Positions 23,436 to 35,200 of a DNA stretch of 37,193 nt are shown here, piece by piece. Position numbers and translations under genes: made by a program. Source of the DNA: Candidatus Zhuqueibacterota bacterium (GTDB lineage: Bacteria; Zhuqueibacterota; Zhuqueibacteria; Zhuqueibacterales; Geothermadaptataceae). Each line of letters starts with the position of its first letter. Position 1 is the first letter of the stretch. The notes beneath the pieces were generated by a model. It saw only the letters and a program-made list of their open reading frames with translations, ran no database searches and had not been told where the DNA came from. Location: contig WFVT01000310.1 of NCBI GenBank assembly GCA_015491485.1, forward strand, positions 1 through 37,193, written 5' to 3'.

Positions 23436-26400
23436 TCAGGATTTCAATTTTTCCGTGAAGGCTTCAATCTTTTGGCGGATATCATCACGCTGGGGATCGA
23501 TTTCCAACAATTTCTGCCATTCCTGGAGGGCTTCCTCAAACTGCCCCTGTCTGGTATAAACGATCCCCATATTTTCGTAGGCAAACGTATCAGACGGATC
23601 AAGGGTTTTGATGTGCTCATACGTTTCGGCGGCTTTCTGAAAATCTCCCCGGCGAAAATAGGCGTTGGCGAGGATGCGGTAGGCTTCTTTGTAATCCGGA
23701 TAAAGCTCAATAATTTGCTGAAATGCCACAATGGCTTCATCATAGCGCTTCTTTTTGTAAAGCCGGAAGCCTTCGATAAGCATTTGCTCTTTGGCATCCA
23801 GATTTTGAGTATCCTCATTTTGATCGAATCCGAGTCCTGCCTGCCGTAAAGTGGACGATTCGCTGCTCGTTTCGGATTCCGCATCATCCTCATCCGACGT
23901 CAACCGGCTCCCCTGAAAGCCGTCTTTCTGCAACAGTTCGTCGATATCGGCGATGGGCAGGGTGGCTTTGCTGTTTTCAACGCCGGCCGATGGTGAAGAC
24001 GTTTCCTCACTTTCGCTGAGTTCCTCATCCCCGGGGATCAACGCACTTGCTGACTCGTTCGTAAAGGTTTGCACCAGGTCACTGTCCACAAAATCCTCAG
24101 GCATCGCCAGTTCATCTTCTTCACCGGCTTCATCGTCTGCCGGAGTCGCCGCACGATCGCTTTCCTCGAGGACGGCACTGGATTCACCGATCAAATCCGC
24201 AAATGCCGTTTCCAGCTCTGTCGGCTGGTCCGGATGCTCTGTTTTCTCGTCACCGTCAGTCGCGGTTTCCGGAGCCGTGACCGATTCAGAAAAAGCCTCG
24301 ATGTCTTCCGTGGATTCGTCCTTCGTCTCCGGCTTCGGCCCGGTTTCTTCAACGGCTGGAATGGCCGCCGTGGACCGGGCATCCGGTGTTTGTTCCGCTG
24401 TATCCGTGGGGGCTTCCGCTTCAACCGGCGGTTTTTGTGAACGCCCGGATTCGGTGTCCAGCACCACGGGCGAAGGCTTGTTCAGGTACACATCCTGATC
24501 GAGAATGACCCGGCCATCCAGGGTGAGCATGGGCGTGCCCGGCGGTTTAATAGGACGATTGGCCCGCCGCGCGCCACGAGCGACAAAGGCCTCACGCAAC
24601 TGCCGCGTATTCAAACGCAATCTGACCAGCTCTTCATAAATCTTGCTTTCGCTGATCTGCGTAAAGCCATATTTTTCAGTATTCAATTCATCGCTGATGC
24701 GCTTGGCGCCGTACTCCGGATGATTCTTGATAATATCAAAAATCTTGGCTTTGTCTTCAATGGCGATATGTTTGGCCTCCACAGACACCGATGGCTCAAT
24801 GGCAAAGTTATCGATGCCGGCTTCTTCGAATTCGCGCTTGTATTTATTGTAATACACAAAGGTGCTGATGCCCGCCTTTTCGCAGGCCTGCCGGATGCTG
24901 GTCCCGGCCATGATCATGCGATACGCCTCGCAGGCACGGCGAAATTCTTCCTTCTGTGCTGTGGTCTTTTCCCGGATCACCACAAAGGTGATGTCATCCG
25001 ATTGAGGGCATTCTTCGGTGAAGGCCAGAATTTCTCCTCTCAGGGCTTCCACAAACGGCTGCGCCCGCAAATGGCCGTATTGCCGGATAGCCTGTAACAG
25101 CCGCTCCTCGCCAAAAATCTGCCGGCGACTGTTCATCGCCTCGGTGATGCCGTCGGTGTAAAGCAACAACAGATCGTCTTCGGCAAGCTGCAGGGTATCG
25201 CTCTCGATGGATTTCCGGAACAGATCCGGTTCGGTGAGCTGAATGCCGATGGGGAAACCGCGCGGATTCAAATAATAGGTTTTTTGAGTAGAAGCCCGGT
25301 ATAAAATCATGGGATTGTGTCCCGCACTCGCATAATTAAGCCGGCGGCGCTTGCTATCGATAATCACATAAAAAACCGTAACAAACATCCCTTTTTTCAT
25401 GTCGCCGAGCACCAGTTCGTTGAGGCGCGCCAGCACTTCGGCGGCATCCTTGATACCGCGCGCTTCCGTGCGTAACGCCTGCCGGATCATGGTCATCACC
25501 ATGCTGCCGGGAACGCCCTTGCCGGAAACATCCGCCACGACGATCCCCAGAGTATCGCGGTCCACCTCCACGAAATCATAGTAATCACCGCCGATGAGTT
25601 GTGCGGCTTCATAATGGCCGGCGATTTCGTAGCCCTCGATATCCGGGAACTCATGGGGCAGCAGAGTCTGCTGGATTTCCTGCGCCACCTGCATCTCTTT
25701 TTGCAACCGCTCCTGTTCGGCGAGATTTTTCTGCGATTCCCGAAACTTGGTGGTGATCTCCGTAAACGCTTTGGCAATTTCCCCGACTTCCGTGGTCGGA
25801 TCGATATCGATCTCATCTTCGATTTCACCGCTTCCGGCGCTGCGAACCCATTCCGCCAGCTTGCGCAACGGATTCAGAATGAGATAAATCAGCACAAAGA
25901 GGCCGGCAGAGCTGGTTAAAATGGCCAATAACGCCAGGCGGGTGTATTCCCAACGCCGCGCTGCAATCAGCTCATCGATGTAACTTTTATAAATACGGAG
26001 GTGCAATTGGCCGATGGGGCGATCATGATCGCGCAGGCGGATATCCACCTTGTAGTCATAAATTTGCGTGGTTAGCCCGGTTTCTTCGATAAAAAGGTCA
26101 TAATATGTCAGACCTGGGATATCCGGCTCCTGCTGAACCACCCGCGGGGTTTCATATTGTGAAAACGTTTTTTCCCAGACGCTGTGGCCGATGATGGTTC
26201 CGGCGGTATCGAGCACGGCAATTTCATAAAGCTCGGCGGAACGATCGGTGATGTACGAATTGAGCAGCACGTGCAGGCTGGCCTGGCTGGTCCCGGTTAA
26301 ATCCTGAAAAATTTGAGGCTGGTCCACCACATTCCGAATGATCTGCGAAGCGATGGTATTCCATGCATCCAACTTCTGTTCGAGCACCTGTTTGCGCACC

Positions 26401-26969
26401 GGGATGACCATATAAAGATACGCCGCCAGAATGGCCGCCGAAATCATCAGTGAAGTCCGCGCCCAGAAGCGGATTTTCAATCCCAGAGGTGATGAACGGA
26501 GCGGTTTTGGAAGCCATGCCAGCCAGCGTCTTTCTTCGTGAACCGGCCGGTTTTTGGTGAGTCGCAGTTCATTCCCTTCTTCGGTCTTCCGGTAGTCGAT
26601 TTCATCCATCAACCGGCGCATGATAAAGATGCCCAATCCCCCTTTTTTGCCGATGGCAACATACCGGTTCAAATCAGGCTCGGTCACTCGGGTGGGATCA
26701 AAATATTTGCCCTGATCGATAAGCGAAAAAGTCACGCTGGTTTTTCGTACCACCGCGCGCAGCGTGATGTAACCCTGCTGGTTGGTACCGCGATAGGCAT
26801 GGCGGATGATGTTGGTGGCGGCTTCATCGATGGCTAATTTAAAGCTCTTGACCAGCTTTTCCGAGAGGTGGTATTTTCGGCCGATTTTGGTCACAAAGTC
26901 CCGCAGATCCGCCAGATAATCGATATGCGCAGGAACGCGTAACTGCTCTTTTTCAACTTTATAGATCAC
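23436..26969 (-). CDS. HATPase-sensor-HAMP-SpoIIE phosphatase-HTH-TPR regulator
   Basis: A 1,177-residue multidomain regulator. An RsbW/SpoIIAB-like HATPase fills 1-140 (N box DEAATNIIRHAY at 48-59; IDQGKYFDP; GGLGIFIMRRL at 110-120). TM1 at about 170-190 and TM2 at 344-366 flank an extracytoplasmic sensor (191-343); HAMP follows (366-416). A SpoIIE/RsbU PP2C phosphatase spans 440-668, with metal motifs GGDYYDF, VADVSGKGVPGSM, YTDGITEAMN and SDDIT. Then come two helix-turn-helix segments of transposase type (672-715 SIRQACEKAGISTFVYYNKY; 735-795 HPEYGAKRISDEL), an acidic low-complexity linker (about 840-1045) and two to three TPRs (1057-1177). Start is a GTG with CAGGAG about nine bases upstream, 24 bases after the PorV-like gene. 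Partner-switching control is likely; the DNA-binding role is inferred. Confidence 0.9.
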   Translation of the reverse strand: MIYKVEKEQLRVPAHIDYLADLRDFVTKIGRKYHLSEKLVKSFKLAIDEAATNIIRHAYRGTNQQGYITLRAVVRKTSVTFSLIDQGKYFDPTRVTEPDLNRYVAIGKKGGLGIFIMRRLMDEIDYRKTEEGNELRLTKNRPVHEERRWLAWLPKPLRSSPLGLKIRFWARTSLMISAAILAAYLYMVIPVRKQVLEQKLDAWNTIASQIIRNVVDQPQIFQDLTGTSQASLHVLLNSYITDRSAELYEIAVLDTAGTIIGHSVWEKTFSQYETPRVVQQEPDIPGLTYYDLFIEETGLTTQIYDYKVDIRLRDHDRPIGQLHLRIYKSYIDELIAARRWEYTRLALLAILTSSAGLFVLIYLILNPLRKLAEWVRSAGSGEIEDEIDIDPTTEVGEIAKAFTEITTKFRESQKNLAEQERLQKEMQVAQEIQQTLLPHEFPDIEGYEIAGHYEAAQLIGGDYYDFVEVDRDTLGIVVADVSGKGVPGSMVMTMIRQALRTEARGIKDAAEVLARLNELVLGDMKKGMFVTVFYVIIDSKRRRLNYASAGHNPMILYRASTQKTYYLNPRGFPIGIQLTEPDLFRKSIESDTLQLAEDDLLLLYTDGITEAMNSRRQIFGEERLLQAIRQYGHLRAQPFVEALRGEILAFTEECPQSDDITFVVIREKTTAQKEEFRRACEAYRMIMAGTSIRQACEKAGISTFVYYNKYKREFEEAGIDNFAIEPSVSVEAKHIAIEDKAKIFDIIKNHPEYGAKRISDELNTEKYGFTQISESKIYEELVRLRLNTRQLREAFVARGARRANRPIKPPGTPMLTLDGRVILDQDVYLNKPSPVVLDTESGRSQKPPVEAEAPTDTAEQTPDARSTAAIPAVEETGPKPETKDESTEDIEAFSESVTAPETATDGDEKTEHPDQPTELETAFADLIGESSAVLEESDRAATPADDEAGEEDELAMPEDFVDSDLVQTFTNESASALIPGDEELSESEETSSPSAGVENSKATLPIADIDELLQKDGFQGSRLTSDEDDAESETSSESSTLRQAGLGFDQNEDTQNLDAKEQMLIEGFRLYKKKRYDEAIVAFQQIIELYPDYKEAYRILANAYFRRGDFQKAAETYEHIKTLDPSDTFAYENMGIVYTRQGQFEEALQEWQKLLEIDPQRDDIRQKIEAFTEKLKS

Positions 26970-26993
26970 CGCATCAAACTCCTGAATGGGAAT

Positions 26994-28937
26994 TTATCGC
27001 CGCTGCAGCCGTTCACGTGCCAGATCGATCGCGTCGAGAATCCGTTTATTGTAACGTTGCTGTTTTTGCAATTCAAGCAGGATTTCCAGGGCATCCTCGT
27101 ATTTTTCTTGTTGAATATACCGCACGGCTTCCAGAAAGCGTCGGCGGATGGTCTCCGAAGCAAAATCTTCTACCCTGGCGTTCGCCCGTGCTTCCGCGTC
27201 ATCCAGATACTGTTTCACCTTGGGATCGTCCGGGCGTATTTTAAGCGCTTCCTGAAAACTTTTCATGGCTTGCTGATAATTTTTGCTGATGTAATCGGTC
27301 AGCCCTTTCCGGAACAAATCATTGAACGTCAACTGCTTGCGCAACTGCGCAATGCGTGCTTCAATCCGTTTGCGCTGATCTTCATCTTCGCTGTAACTCT
27401 GTTCCAGAATACGGTCGTACAGATCCAGTGCGACGGTAATGCGGTTTTGCCTTTCAGCCTGCCGTGCCTGCGCCAGGAGGTCGCGATTGATCCGCCGAAT
27501 TTCCGCGATGGTTTTTTCGATCCACTCCTTTAAGAGCTGATTTTCCGGATCGCGTTCCAATCCGCGCTGCCATTCCGCAATGGCCTCCCGGTACTGTTTG
27601 GCTTCCAAATACTGCATCCCTTTTTCAAACTGCGCTTTGACAAATTCCTGCAGGCTCTCGCGTTCCGCCGCGCGTCGTTCCCGCTCCGCAACCATTTGCA
27701 ATTCCCGTTGCCGTTCCTCGGCGATTTTCTGCTCGGCGCGGTTCATCCACTGGATGGCTTCCGCATTTTCGGGGAACAGATCCCTGGCTGCGGAGAATTT
27801 CATCAGAGCCGAAAAATACTCTCCCTGATTGAAATAGGCTTTCCCGCGCTCCAGTAAGTTCTCAAACTCCACCTGACGCTGCCAGGCTAATTTGCGTGCA
27901 GTTTCTTCCTCGATGCGCTTCAGTTCTTCCTGTTGCGCCAGTTCGATGAGCTGGGTTCGTGTTTTTCCGAATTCGACGGTCAGGCTCAGGCGGTGTTGCG
28001 GGCCGAAGTCTCCGGCAGCCTCGGAATACCGGCCGAAGGCGTAATCGAGCCGGTAGTTTTGATACAGCACACCGGCGCCGAAATTCAAAGATTGCCCGTT
28101 GTAACCGACCCGCAAAAACGCGCGCTTTTGAAAGATATATTCCGTACCGAAATTGATCCGCGTCGGTTCATCACGGGCGATGAGCGCCCCCAAAAGCAGA
28201 TTGATCCCATCCGCACCTTCCCCTTTGAAGCCAATGGGTTTGGCAAGCCCCATCCGGAACCGCCAGGGCTGCACCTCCTGTTCGGATACCAGCTTCAGCC
28301 TCGGCGCCACCAGATTCTGAAGGTTGAAGCCGACGGTCACGTTTTGCAAAAGCGCAATTTCAAAATCCGGATGGTACAGAAGGCCGAGATCCAAACCGAC
28401 GCCGGTGGCGTTGTTTTCAAACATCTGCAGGCGTTCAATCTTCAGCGTCGCCCCCACGGTGATCGGAAGAGGCAATTGCTTGGCGTACGATAACAAAAAC
28501 TGGCTGCGACTGGCACCGCCGGTGCCCAATTTCACGCCGTCCGGACTGGTATTCAGTACATCGCCTACGGATAAGTTGATAATTCCGAAGGCGAGGGTGC
28601 CCGTTTGCACCGTCGGATGGGCATAGCCGACAAAACTGTAACCTGCCCCTTCCAGAAGGCGCGTGTGAAAAACCACAACATTTTTCCGCTGCAAATGGTC
28701 CAGCGCGGCGGCATTCCAGTAGATGGCAGTGGCATCACTGGCGAAGGCTACAAACGCATTGCCCAATCCGATGGCGCGGGCTCCCACACCGAGTTTAAAC
28801 ACCGGTTGCATGCCGGCGGTCTGCCCGAACACCAGCGATGGCAGGCCGAACAGCATTCCAACCAGCCAGAGCCGCACGCTCCATCGGCTGTGCCGTTTGC
28901 CCTTTGGCTGCGCGGTTGTATGTTGCACGGATCTCAT
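26994..28937 (-). CDS. PorV/UPF0164-like outer-membrane barrel with TPR tail
   Basis: A 647-residue protein with a signal peptide (cleavage about residue 38, LVFGQ). The N-terminal barrel (about 40-335) has family hallmarks: FKLGVGARAIGLGNAFVAFASDATAIYWNAAAL, then repeated beta strands ending HRLSLTVEFGK. This is the PorV/PorQ/UPF0164 type, FadL-like, which in Bacteroidota shuttles cargo of the type IX secretion system. The C-terminal half is helical, with long charged coiled coils and TPR-like units (FENLLERGKAYFNQGEYFSALMKF, GMQYLEAKQYREAIAEWQRGLE, LTDYISKNYQQAMKSFQEALK), presumably periplasmic. It lies between the giant surface protein and the regulator, with 24 bases to the latter. Confidence 0.88.
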   Translation of the reverse strand: MRSVQHTTAQPKGKRHSRWSVRLWLVGMLFGLPSLVFGQTAGMQPVFKLGVGARAIGLGNAFVAFASDATAIYWNAAALDHLQRKNVVVFHTRLLEGAGYSFVGYAHPTVQTGTLAFGIINLSVGDVLNTSPDGVKLGTGGASRSQFLLSYAKQLPLPITVGATLKIERLQMFENNATGVGLDLGLLYHPDFEIALLQNVTVGFNLQNLVAPRLKLVSEQEVQPWRFRMGLAKPIGFKGEGADGINLLLGALIARDEPTRINFGTEYIFQKRAFLRVGYNGQSLNFGAGVLYQNYRLDYAFGRYSEAAGDFGPQHRLSLTVEFGKTRTQLIELAQQEELKRIEEETARKLAWQRQVEFENLLERGKAYFNQGEYFSALMKFSAARDLFPENAEAIQWMNRAEQKIAEERQRELQMVAERERRAAERESLQEFVKAQFEKGMQYLEAKQYREAIAEWQRGLERDPENQLLKEWIEKTIAEIRRINRDLLAQARQAERQNRITVALDLYDRILEQSYSEDEDQRKRIEARIAQLRKQLTFNDLFRKGLTDYISKNYQQAMKSFQEALKIRPDDPKVKQYLDDAEARANARVEDFASETIRRRFLEAVRYIQQEKYEDALEILLELQKQQRYNKRILDAIDLARERLQRR

Positions 28938-29273
28938 GTTATCGTCGCCCTGATATGATTGAACCCGCAGAGTCCTGTCTTACCTGTGCTTTATTTCCTG
29001 ATTCGGGTAACCATTCAACGGCACCCGCAACTTCGATATTTGCCATGTCATCCCGTTTTTCTCACCATGTGGCAATGGTGGAATGACAAAAAGAACCGGA
29101 TGCTCTTTCCGCGAAACGAACCGAAATGACCGTTCCGAATCATCCCCAATCGGTATATTTTTTTAAAAGCCGTTGTGTTAATCGTCTTTCGCCGAGATGC
29201 AGAGCCCGACCCTCTGCGCTCCCGATCTGCTTATGAAAGTGGATCGCTTTTTTGCCAATCAGCAACCGCAGCG
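28938..29273. other. Intergenic region with two hairpins
   Basis: About 335 bases between the giant gene and the PorV-like gene, both on the minus strand. TGTCAT (29046-29051)/ATGACA (29083-29088) encloses CACCAT (29063-29068)/ATGGTG (29075-29080), a degenerate palindrome whose minus-strand ends (GTCATTCC and GGGATGACA) resemble the repeat at 11562. GCAGAG (29199-29204)/CTCTGC (29212-29217) forms a hairpin with a seven-base loop about 60 bases after the giant's stop but lacks a T tract. No gene is seen. Confidence 0.5.
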
Positions 29274-32200
29274 CTATTTCGCCACGGCGACTTTGGTGGT
29301 AACCACGCCGAAATCCGTCTTTAACACGGCGATGTAAATGCCATTGAGCACCACTTTGCCTTCGCCGTTGCGGCCGTCCCAGAAAATATCGTTATACCCG
29401 GGGATGCGGCTGCCTTTTTGCCCTTGCGGGGAATTTGCCTCGTACGTTTTCTGATACACCAGCTCACCCAGCAGGGTCAAAATTTTGAATTCCACCCGGG
29501 AGTTGCCCGGCAAATAGTACCAGAACCGGGTTCCGCGGTCTGGCGGATCGCCCGGCCGGAACGGATTCGGATAATTATAAAAGTTCTGGAAATCCGCCTC
29601 GGTGATCGCGGAAGCCCTGGAAGCGACAGCGAACTCCTGTCCGGAAGCACCGCTTTCATCCACCACCTGAACCCGCTCCCCAGAGTCCAGATCGATCACG
29701 TCGATGTCCTCGCTGGAAGTAAAGCGGAGCTGCATTCCGGCCACATCAGATTGACCGGCGAGGTCCACCAGCACATCCAGCGTGTCCGGAGTGCCCGGGA
29801 AAAGGGTATCGCCTGGAACCAGCTCCACCGAAACCGGATTGCCGGCGGGAATCTGATTCAACTCGCCCAGCACCACTTCCGGCTGCGCGTGCCGCACCAC
29901 CCGGATTGCATCGATCACCCGGTTCGGCGGGATGGCTTCACCCTGTAAATCCAACACAGAAAGCACCAGCCTGCGCAGCAGCATGGCGCTGGATAATTCG
30001 CGTCCCTGATTTTCAAGAATCAAACTCATCATGGGCACATTTCGCTCACCGGTGCCGGTTGGCCCGGAGGGACGCGCCGGATTCTGACTCACCCGCAAAA
30101 GCCGCGGTTCCGTTTGAATGGAAATTTCAACTTCACCCACCACGACATCGGCATCGAGCCCCGAATTCCCATCCCTGGGCAATTTTTCCAGAATCAGACC
30201 GATTTGCTCAATCCCCGTGGATGGCGAGCTTTTCGCCTTTATTCGCCATGAGGCCGTGCCGTTGACGGTCTGTTTCACCAGCGAGTCCTCCGTGGAATAA
30301 CCGGCGGGCAATACGATGCGCACATCAGACTCGCCCACCAGCGGCGCCTGCCCCTCGTTCAGCACGTTGGCTGTCACCACGAACGGCTGATTCACACTCA
30401 CGATGCCGTCGGTGGCAGTTATTGGACTGGTAATGGCGCCGGACAGCCGGAGCGAAGCCCGTTCGACCACTTCCACCCGCAATGGATCGGATACCTGATC
30501 AAACGTCAGTGAATCATTGTTGGCATCGATCGCCTGCACGCGAACGGTGATGAATTGTGAAGCGACGGCATCTTCAGGAGCACGCACAATCCAGCTCGGC
30601 GTGGCGCGGGTATCGGAATCCGGGAAGTTGCGGCGCGCTTCTTCGGTAAAAAAGCCCGGCGGCAGCTCCAGCACCGCCGAAACCTGCCGCAGATGCCGCC
30701 ATTCCAGATCCGCCTGCACCGTAAAGGGTTGCCCGGTGCTCAAAATATTGTCCAGTGCGCCCTCCGGTCCGGTGATCACCGGCGCCGACACCCGGAGGCT
30801 CCCGGTGGTGTCGGTGCGCACAAAGAAGCGGGAAATTTCAGAGACCACATCTGCATCCTGGCCGGAGTTTTCATCCAGCGGCCGCTGGATGAGTCGCACG
30901 GTGATGTTGCCCTCGGCAGGCGAATCGGGGGCACGCGCCAGCCATTCCACGAATCCATTGACTTCCACCGGCTTTTCCAGCGTATCATTCACCGTGATGC
31001 CGGTCTGGCCGAGTTCCAGACGCACTCTGGCGGTATCGAGGGTGCCGGCGGTGCCGAGATTGTTCAAATTCGCCCGGATCGTAAACGACTGCCCGACAGT
31101 CAGCGAGTTGTCGCGTGCACCTTCCGGCTCACTGATGAACGCCTGCAATTCCAGCAGAGCCCGGCTCACCAGCACCACGCGAAGACTATCGGAGGAATAC
31201 ACGCGCTCGCCGGTACCGGTGATGCCTTCGGCTTCAAACCGGAACCAGCGTGGGCCATGCGGCTGTGACGGCGCGATCAATTGCCACGCTTCTTCGATGC
31301 GAAAATCGCTGATGGTGGCCGGAGACAGCAAGGTGTAGCCCGGCGGCGGAACCAGCCGGATACTGCGTGGACGGCCGGCCAGGTCTTCGCTGAACGCAAT
31401 ACGCGCCCGAACGGTGAAATTTTGACCGGTGGAGAGGGTGTCGTCCTGTGCGCCCGGCGGCTCGCTGATGAACACGCGGGTGATGGACAGGTCGAATTGA
31501 ACCACTTTGACAGCCAGCCGCACCGAATCGATTTCGGTCTCCGCCAGCTTGCCGCTGTTTCGGTCCAGCGGCAATTGGCTGAATTTGATCACAAACAGCG
31601 CCTGCGGCACCTCGGTGGCCGGAGCCTTCACTCTCCACACCACCGGCTCACCGATACGGAAAATCTGTTCAAACGTTGCCGGCGACTGCAATTGGAAATC
31701 CGGCGGCATAACGAGCTGCAGCCGTCCGCGATTATCGATTTCCGCCTGCCCCAGATTCTGTACGGTGGCTCGGACTTCAAAAATCTGGTTGGTGCTCAGA
31801 ATCTGGTCTTCATCATCCAGTTGCGCCACCATGGTGAGGCGGGCAGGAAGCTGAATTCGGATTCGTGCCGTCGAATCGGCCGCCAAAAAGATGGCAGCCG
31901 GTTCTTTGCTCTGCGAGGCAATGGCGCGCAAAATACGCGCCGTGAAGGTTTCATTCAGATCCGCCGGGGTGGGAAGGGCATCGGCCTGTACCTGAAACAC
32001 CGCCTGTGCGGTGGCCCGCGCCGCGATGCGGGCTATATTGACCGTATCGGCTGCGATGACGGAACGGCCCGTCGTACGAAGGTGCACCAGCACGTTTTCC
32101 ACATCCTCGAATCCGGTATTTTCAACCAGCACCCGGATATTAAATGTCCGGGATATGTTCACCAGCCCGATTTCGGTTCCCGGAATACGGTTGAGCACCA

Positions 32201-35200
32201 GGGGTTCGGTTTTAAAGATGCGCACCGCAGCCGTGGTTTCTACGGTGATGGATCCCGTGTTGCTATCGGACAATTCCTGTAACGAGTTCTGATCCACTCC
32301 CCGGACCTGTGCGAATATCGTGGCTCTTCCTCCAAGCCTGCCGGTTGAGATCACCCGGAATTTGAGCGTATCGACCGCACCACCGGGCAAAGTCCAATCC
32401 GGATGAATGGCCAACGCGGCGGGAGCTTCAATCACATAATCGCGCTGAACCACCCCGTCGATGCTGATTTGAACGTCCTCATTTTGAGGCGGCGTCAGCG
32501 TGACGGCGGCGATACCGCTATTCCTCACGACCACCCGGATGTCCCAGGGGATATTCTGTTCCGCAGCGATAACCGGGACCGAGGGCAACACATCGGTAAT
32601 TTCAAGCACCGCCGGCAATTGCACGGCCACCGTCGCCGTGTCATCGATCGCGGGCTCCACCGGAGCGGTAAGCCCGGTGTTTCGGGCAATGGCGGAACGA
32701 ATCGCCACCCGGAACACTTCAGCCGGATTCTCTCGATTGCCGGCAGTGACCGTGAACAGCACACTGTCCGCCTGTCCGCCTTCAAGCCCGTCAATCAGGG
32801 TGTATTCGGGCTGGCTGATGATTGAACTGCCTGTGGTGCTCAATTGCACCCGGATGCTGTCGGCTTTTTCCTGGCCAAAATTTTCCACCACAGCCAATAT
32901 GGAAAACGGCTGACTGGTATTGACGAACGGCGGATTCGGCACATTGACGATATCCACCTGACGGAGGCGCAAGCGTGCCGGCGTCTCAACCCGGACGGTA
33001 TCCACACCGCCATCGGCGCTGTCGTCGGTCAGCAGCCGTCCGCTGTTGAGTTCCAGGCCGCTCACGAATCCGGTTATGACATTGTCACCGATGATGTTGC
33101 CCGTCCGGGTCACGGTATAGCGCAGGGTAGCCGTGCTGTTTCCGAAAATGACCGAATCGCCGTTAGTGAAGGTCGTGGGCAGCGTCAGGGCGTAATCGTT
33201 ATTCTGCATGAGGCTGAAAAGCAGGCCGGTTTTGCCCGGCTGAAAATCGAGCTGAACCGCACTTTCACCGAGATTGGCCACCGTCATATCCACGGTCCAG
33301 GGTCGGGTCTGTCCCCGGGTGACGCGCGGTTGTGATGCTTTGATCGACACGATTTGCAACAGGGCAGGTTGCTGCACCACAAAACTGCCGCCGCCGGAAT
33401 CGGTTTGGATGAAAATCGGTTCCAGCGTGGATACGTCGTGCACCCACAGCCGTCCCTGGATGGTGGTGGCACCGAGCTTCACGCCGGTTTTCAATACATT
33501 GAACCGCAGCGAATCCACCCGACCGGCGGCAAGAGTTCGGGTCCCCGAGCCCATAAAAACGGTCGGCCTGGTGATCGTGTATTCCTGAGTCACGACGCCG
33601 CCGTTGAACAGCACCACATCCACACTATCCAATTGAATGTCGGTGCCGCCGTTGTTGGCCACCACCATGGTGATAAACCAATCTTTTTCCATTTGGCTGG
33701 TCACGGTGGGCTGGCTGGGTTTCAACGACAACACCTGAATATTCGCCGGGGCACTCACCTGAAGCTCGTTGGAATCCACCAGAAAATTACGGGCGAATCC
33801 GTTGCCGTTTTCCGTGCCCCGCAATTCGATGGCCGGGGTGTAATTGCCATGCTGCATGTTAGCCGGTATTTGCCGTTGCTGGAAAGTGAGGGTGGTGTCG
33901 CCCGGGGCTATGACCGTCACTTTGTTGGCATCCAGCGGGGCGGTGAAGGTATTGGTGCCGTCCGTGAAAGTAAATGTGGTGATGGACGGTTCCAGCTCCA
34001 CCGTGGCCTGTCCGGCGTTGTTGACGCGAACCTTGAACGCATAGAACCCGTTGTTGTTCACCACATCCGGCACCATGCTGCCGGAAATATAGCTGATCAG
34101 CGGCGGGGACTGCACTTCCACCAGCGGATTGCTGGTCAGATTGAGAGTCAAAGTGGTATCACTGTTGATTTCAATCACCGAAACCTGCACTACCAACCGC
34201 AGGAAACCCGTGTTCGCCCCGGTTTTGCTAACCACAAACTTCAGGCTGTCCACGCCATTGCCGGGCAAAATGGTTGTGCCGCTGGCCAGCCAGCGAGGCG
34301 GCTGTAATTCAGCCTGATAATCGGTTTGCTGTTGCGTCCCGATACGGAACCGCACGGTGGTGGTTGTATCGGTCTGTAACTGCACCTGGCTTTCGCCGGT
34401 GTTCGATACCACCACCGTCACCGTCCAGGGATTGGTCTGTCCGGCGGTGACCGTGGTACGGGACGCCAGGATATCCACGATCTGCAATTGCGCCGGGCTC
34501 TGCACCTGCACCTGAGTAGCGCCCTGATTGGACTGCACCGCCCGCCCGCTGTTGATTTCGATGCCATTCAACGTCATAAATACTTGCTGCGGTCCGGTGC
34601 TGGTTCCGGTCTGATCCACGGTAACGACGATCTGTTTGGTTTCATTGGCGTCAATGATTGAATCGCCGTCAATGAACACCGTGGGCAAAATGTACTGATA
34701 GCCCACCCCGTCTCCGACAGAGAAAGTGACCGGGGTGTTTGCCAGCCGGATCGCACTGCCGCCGGGATTTCGTACCGTGGCCGTCACAGTCCAATCCCGA
34801 GTACGTCCGGCGGTGACCGTGGTTTGCGACGGCTGCAGCAAATCAATATTCAAAACGCCCGGCGCCTGGACCGTGACTTCGCCGGTGCCGGAATCGTTGG
34901 TATTATCGCTCACATCCTGCCCGGTGGCGAGGTCCACGCCTTGCACCACGCCGCTGATGGTGACGATGCCGGTGGACTGGCCGGTTTTGGTGACCCGGAA
35001 GGTTAAATGGCCTGTCGAATTTGCAGCGAGGATAATGCCGCCTTCATCCAGAGCCGTCGGCTGAATGATCGTATATTGTGAAGTCACATCCGTGCTGCCC
35101 AGCCGGAGCTGGAGATAGGTCCGGCTGCTTGAAAGATCGAGTTCCACCGCCGACGCCCCGCTGTTGCGGAGCTGCATGACGATTTGCCATTCTTTGAGCA

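Noticed and set aside
29191-29217. GCAGAG/CTCTGC hairpin after the giant gene considered as its terminator
   Set aside because: No run of T follows in the minus-strand direction; kept only as a note in the intergenic entry.
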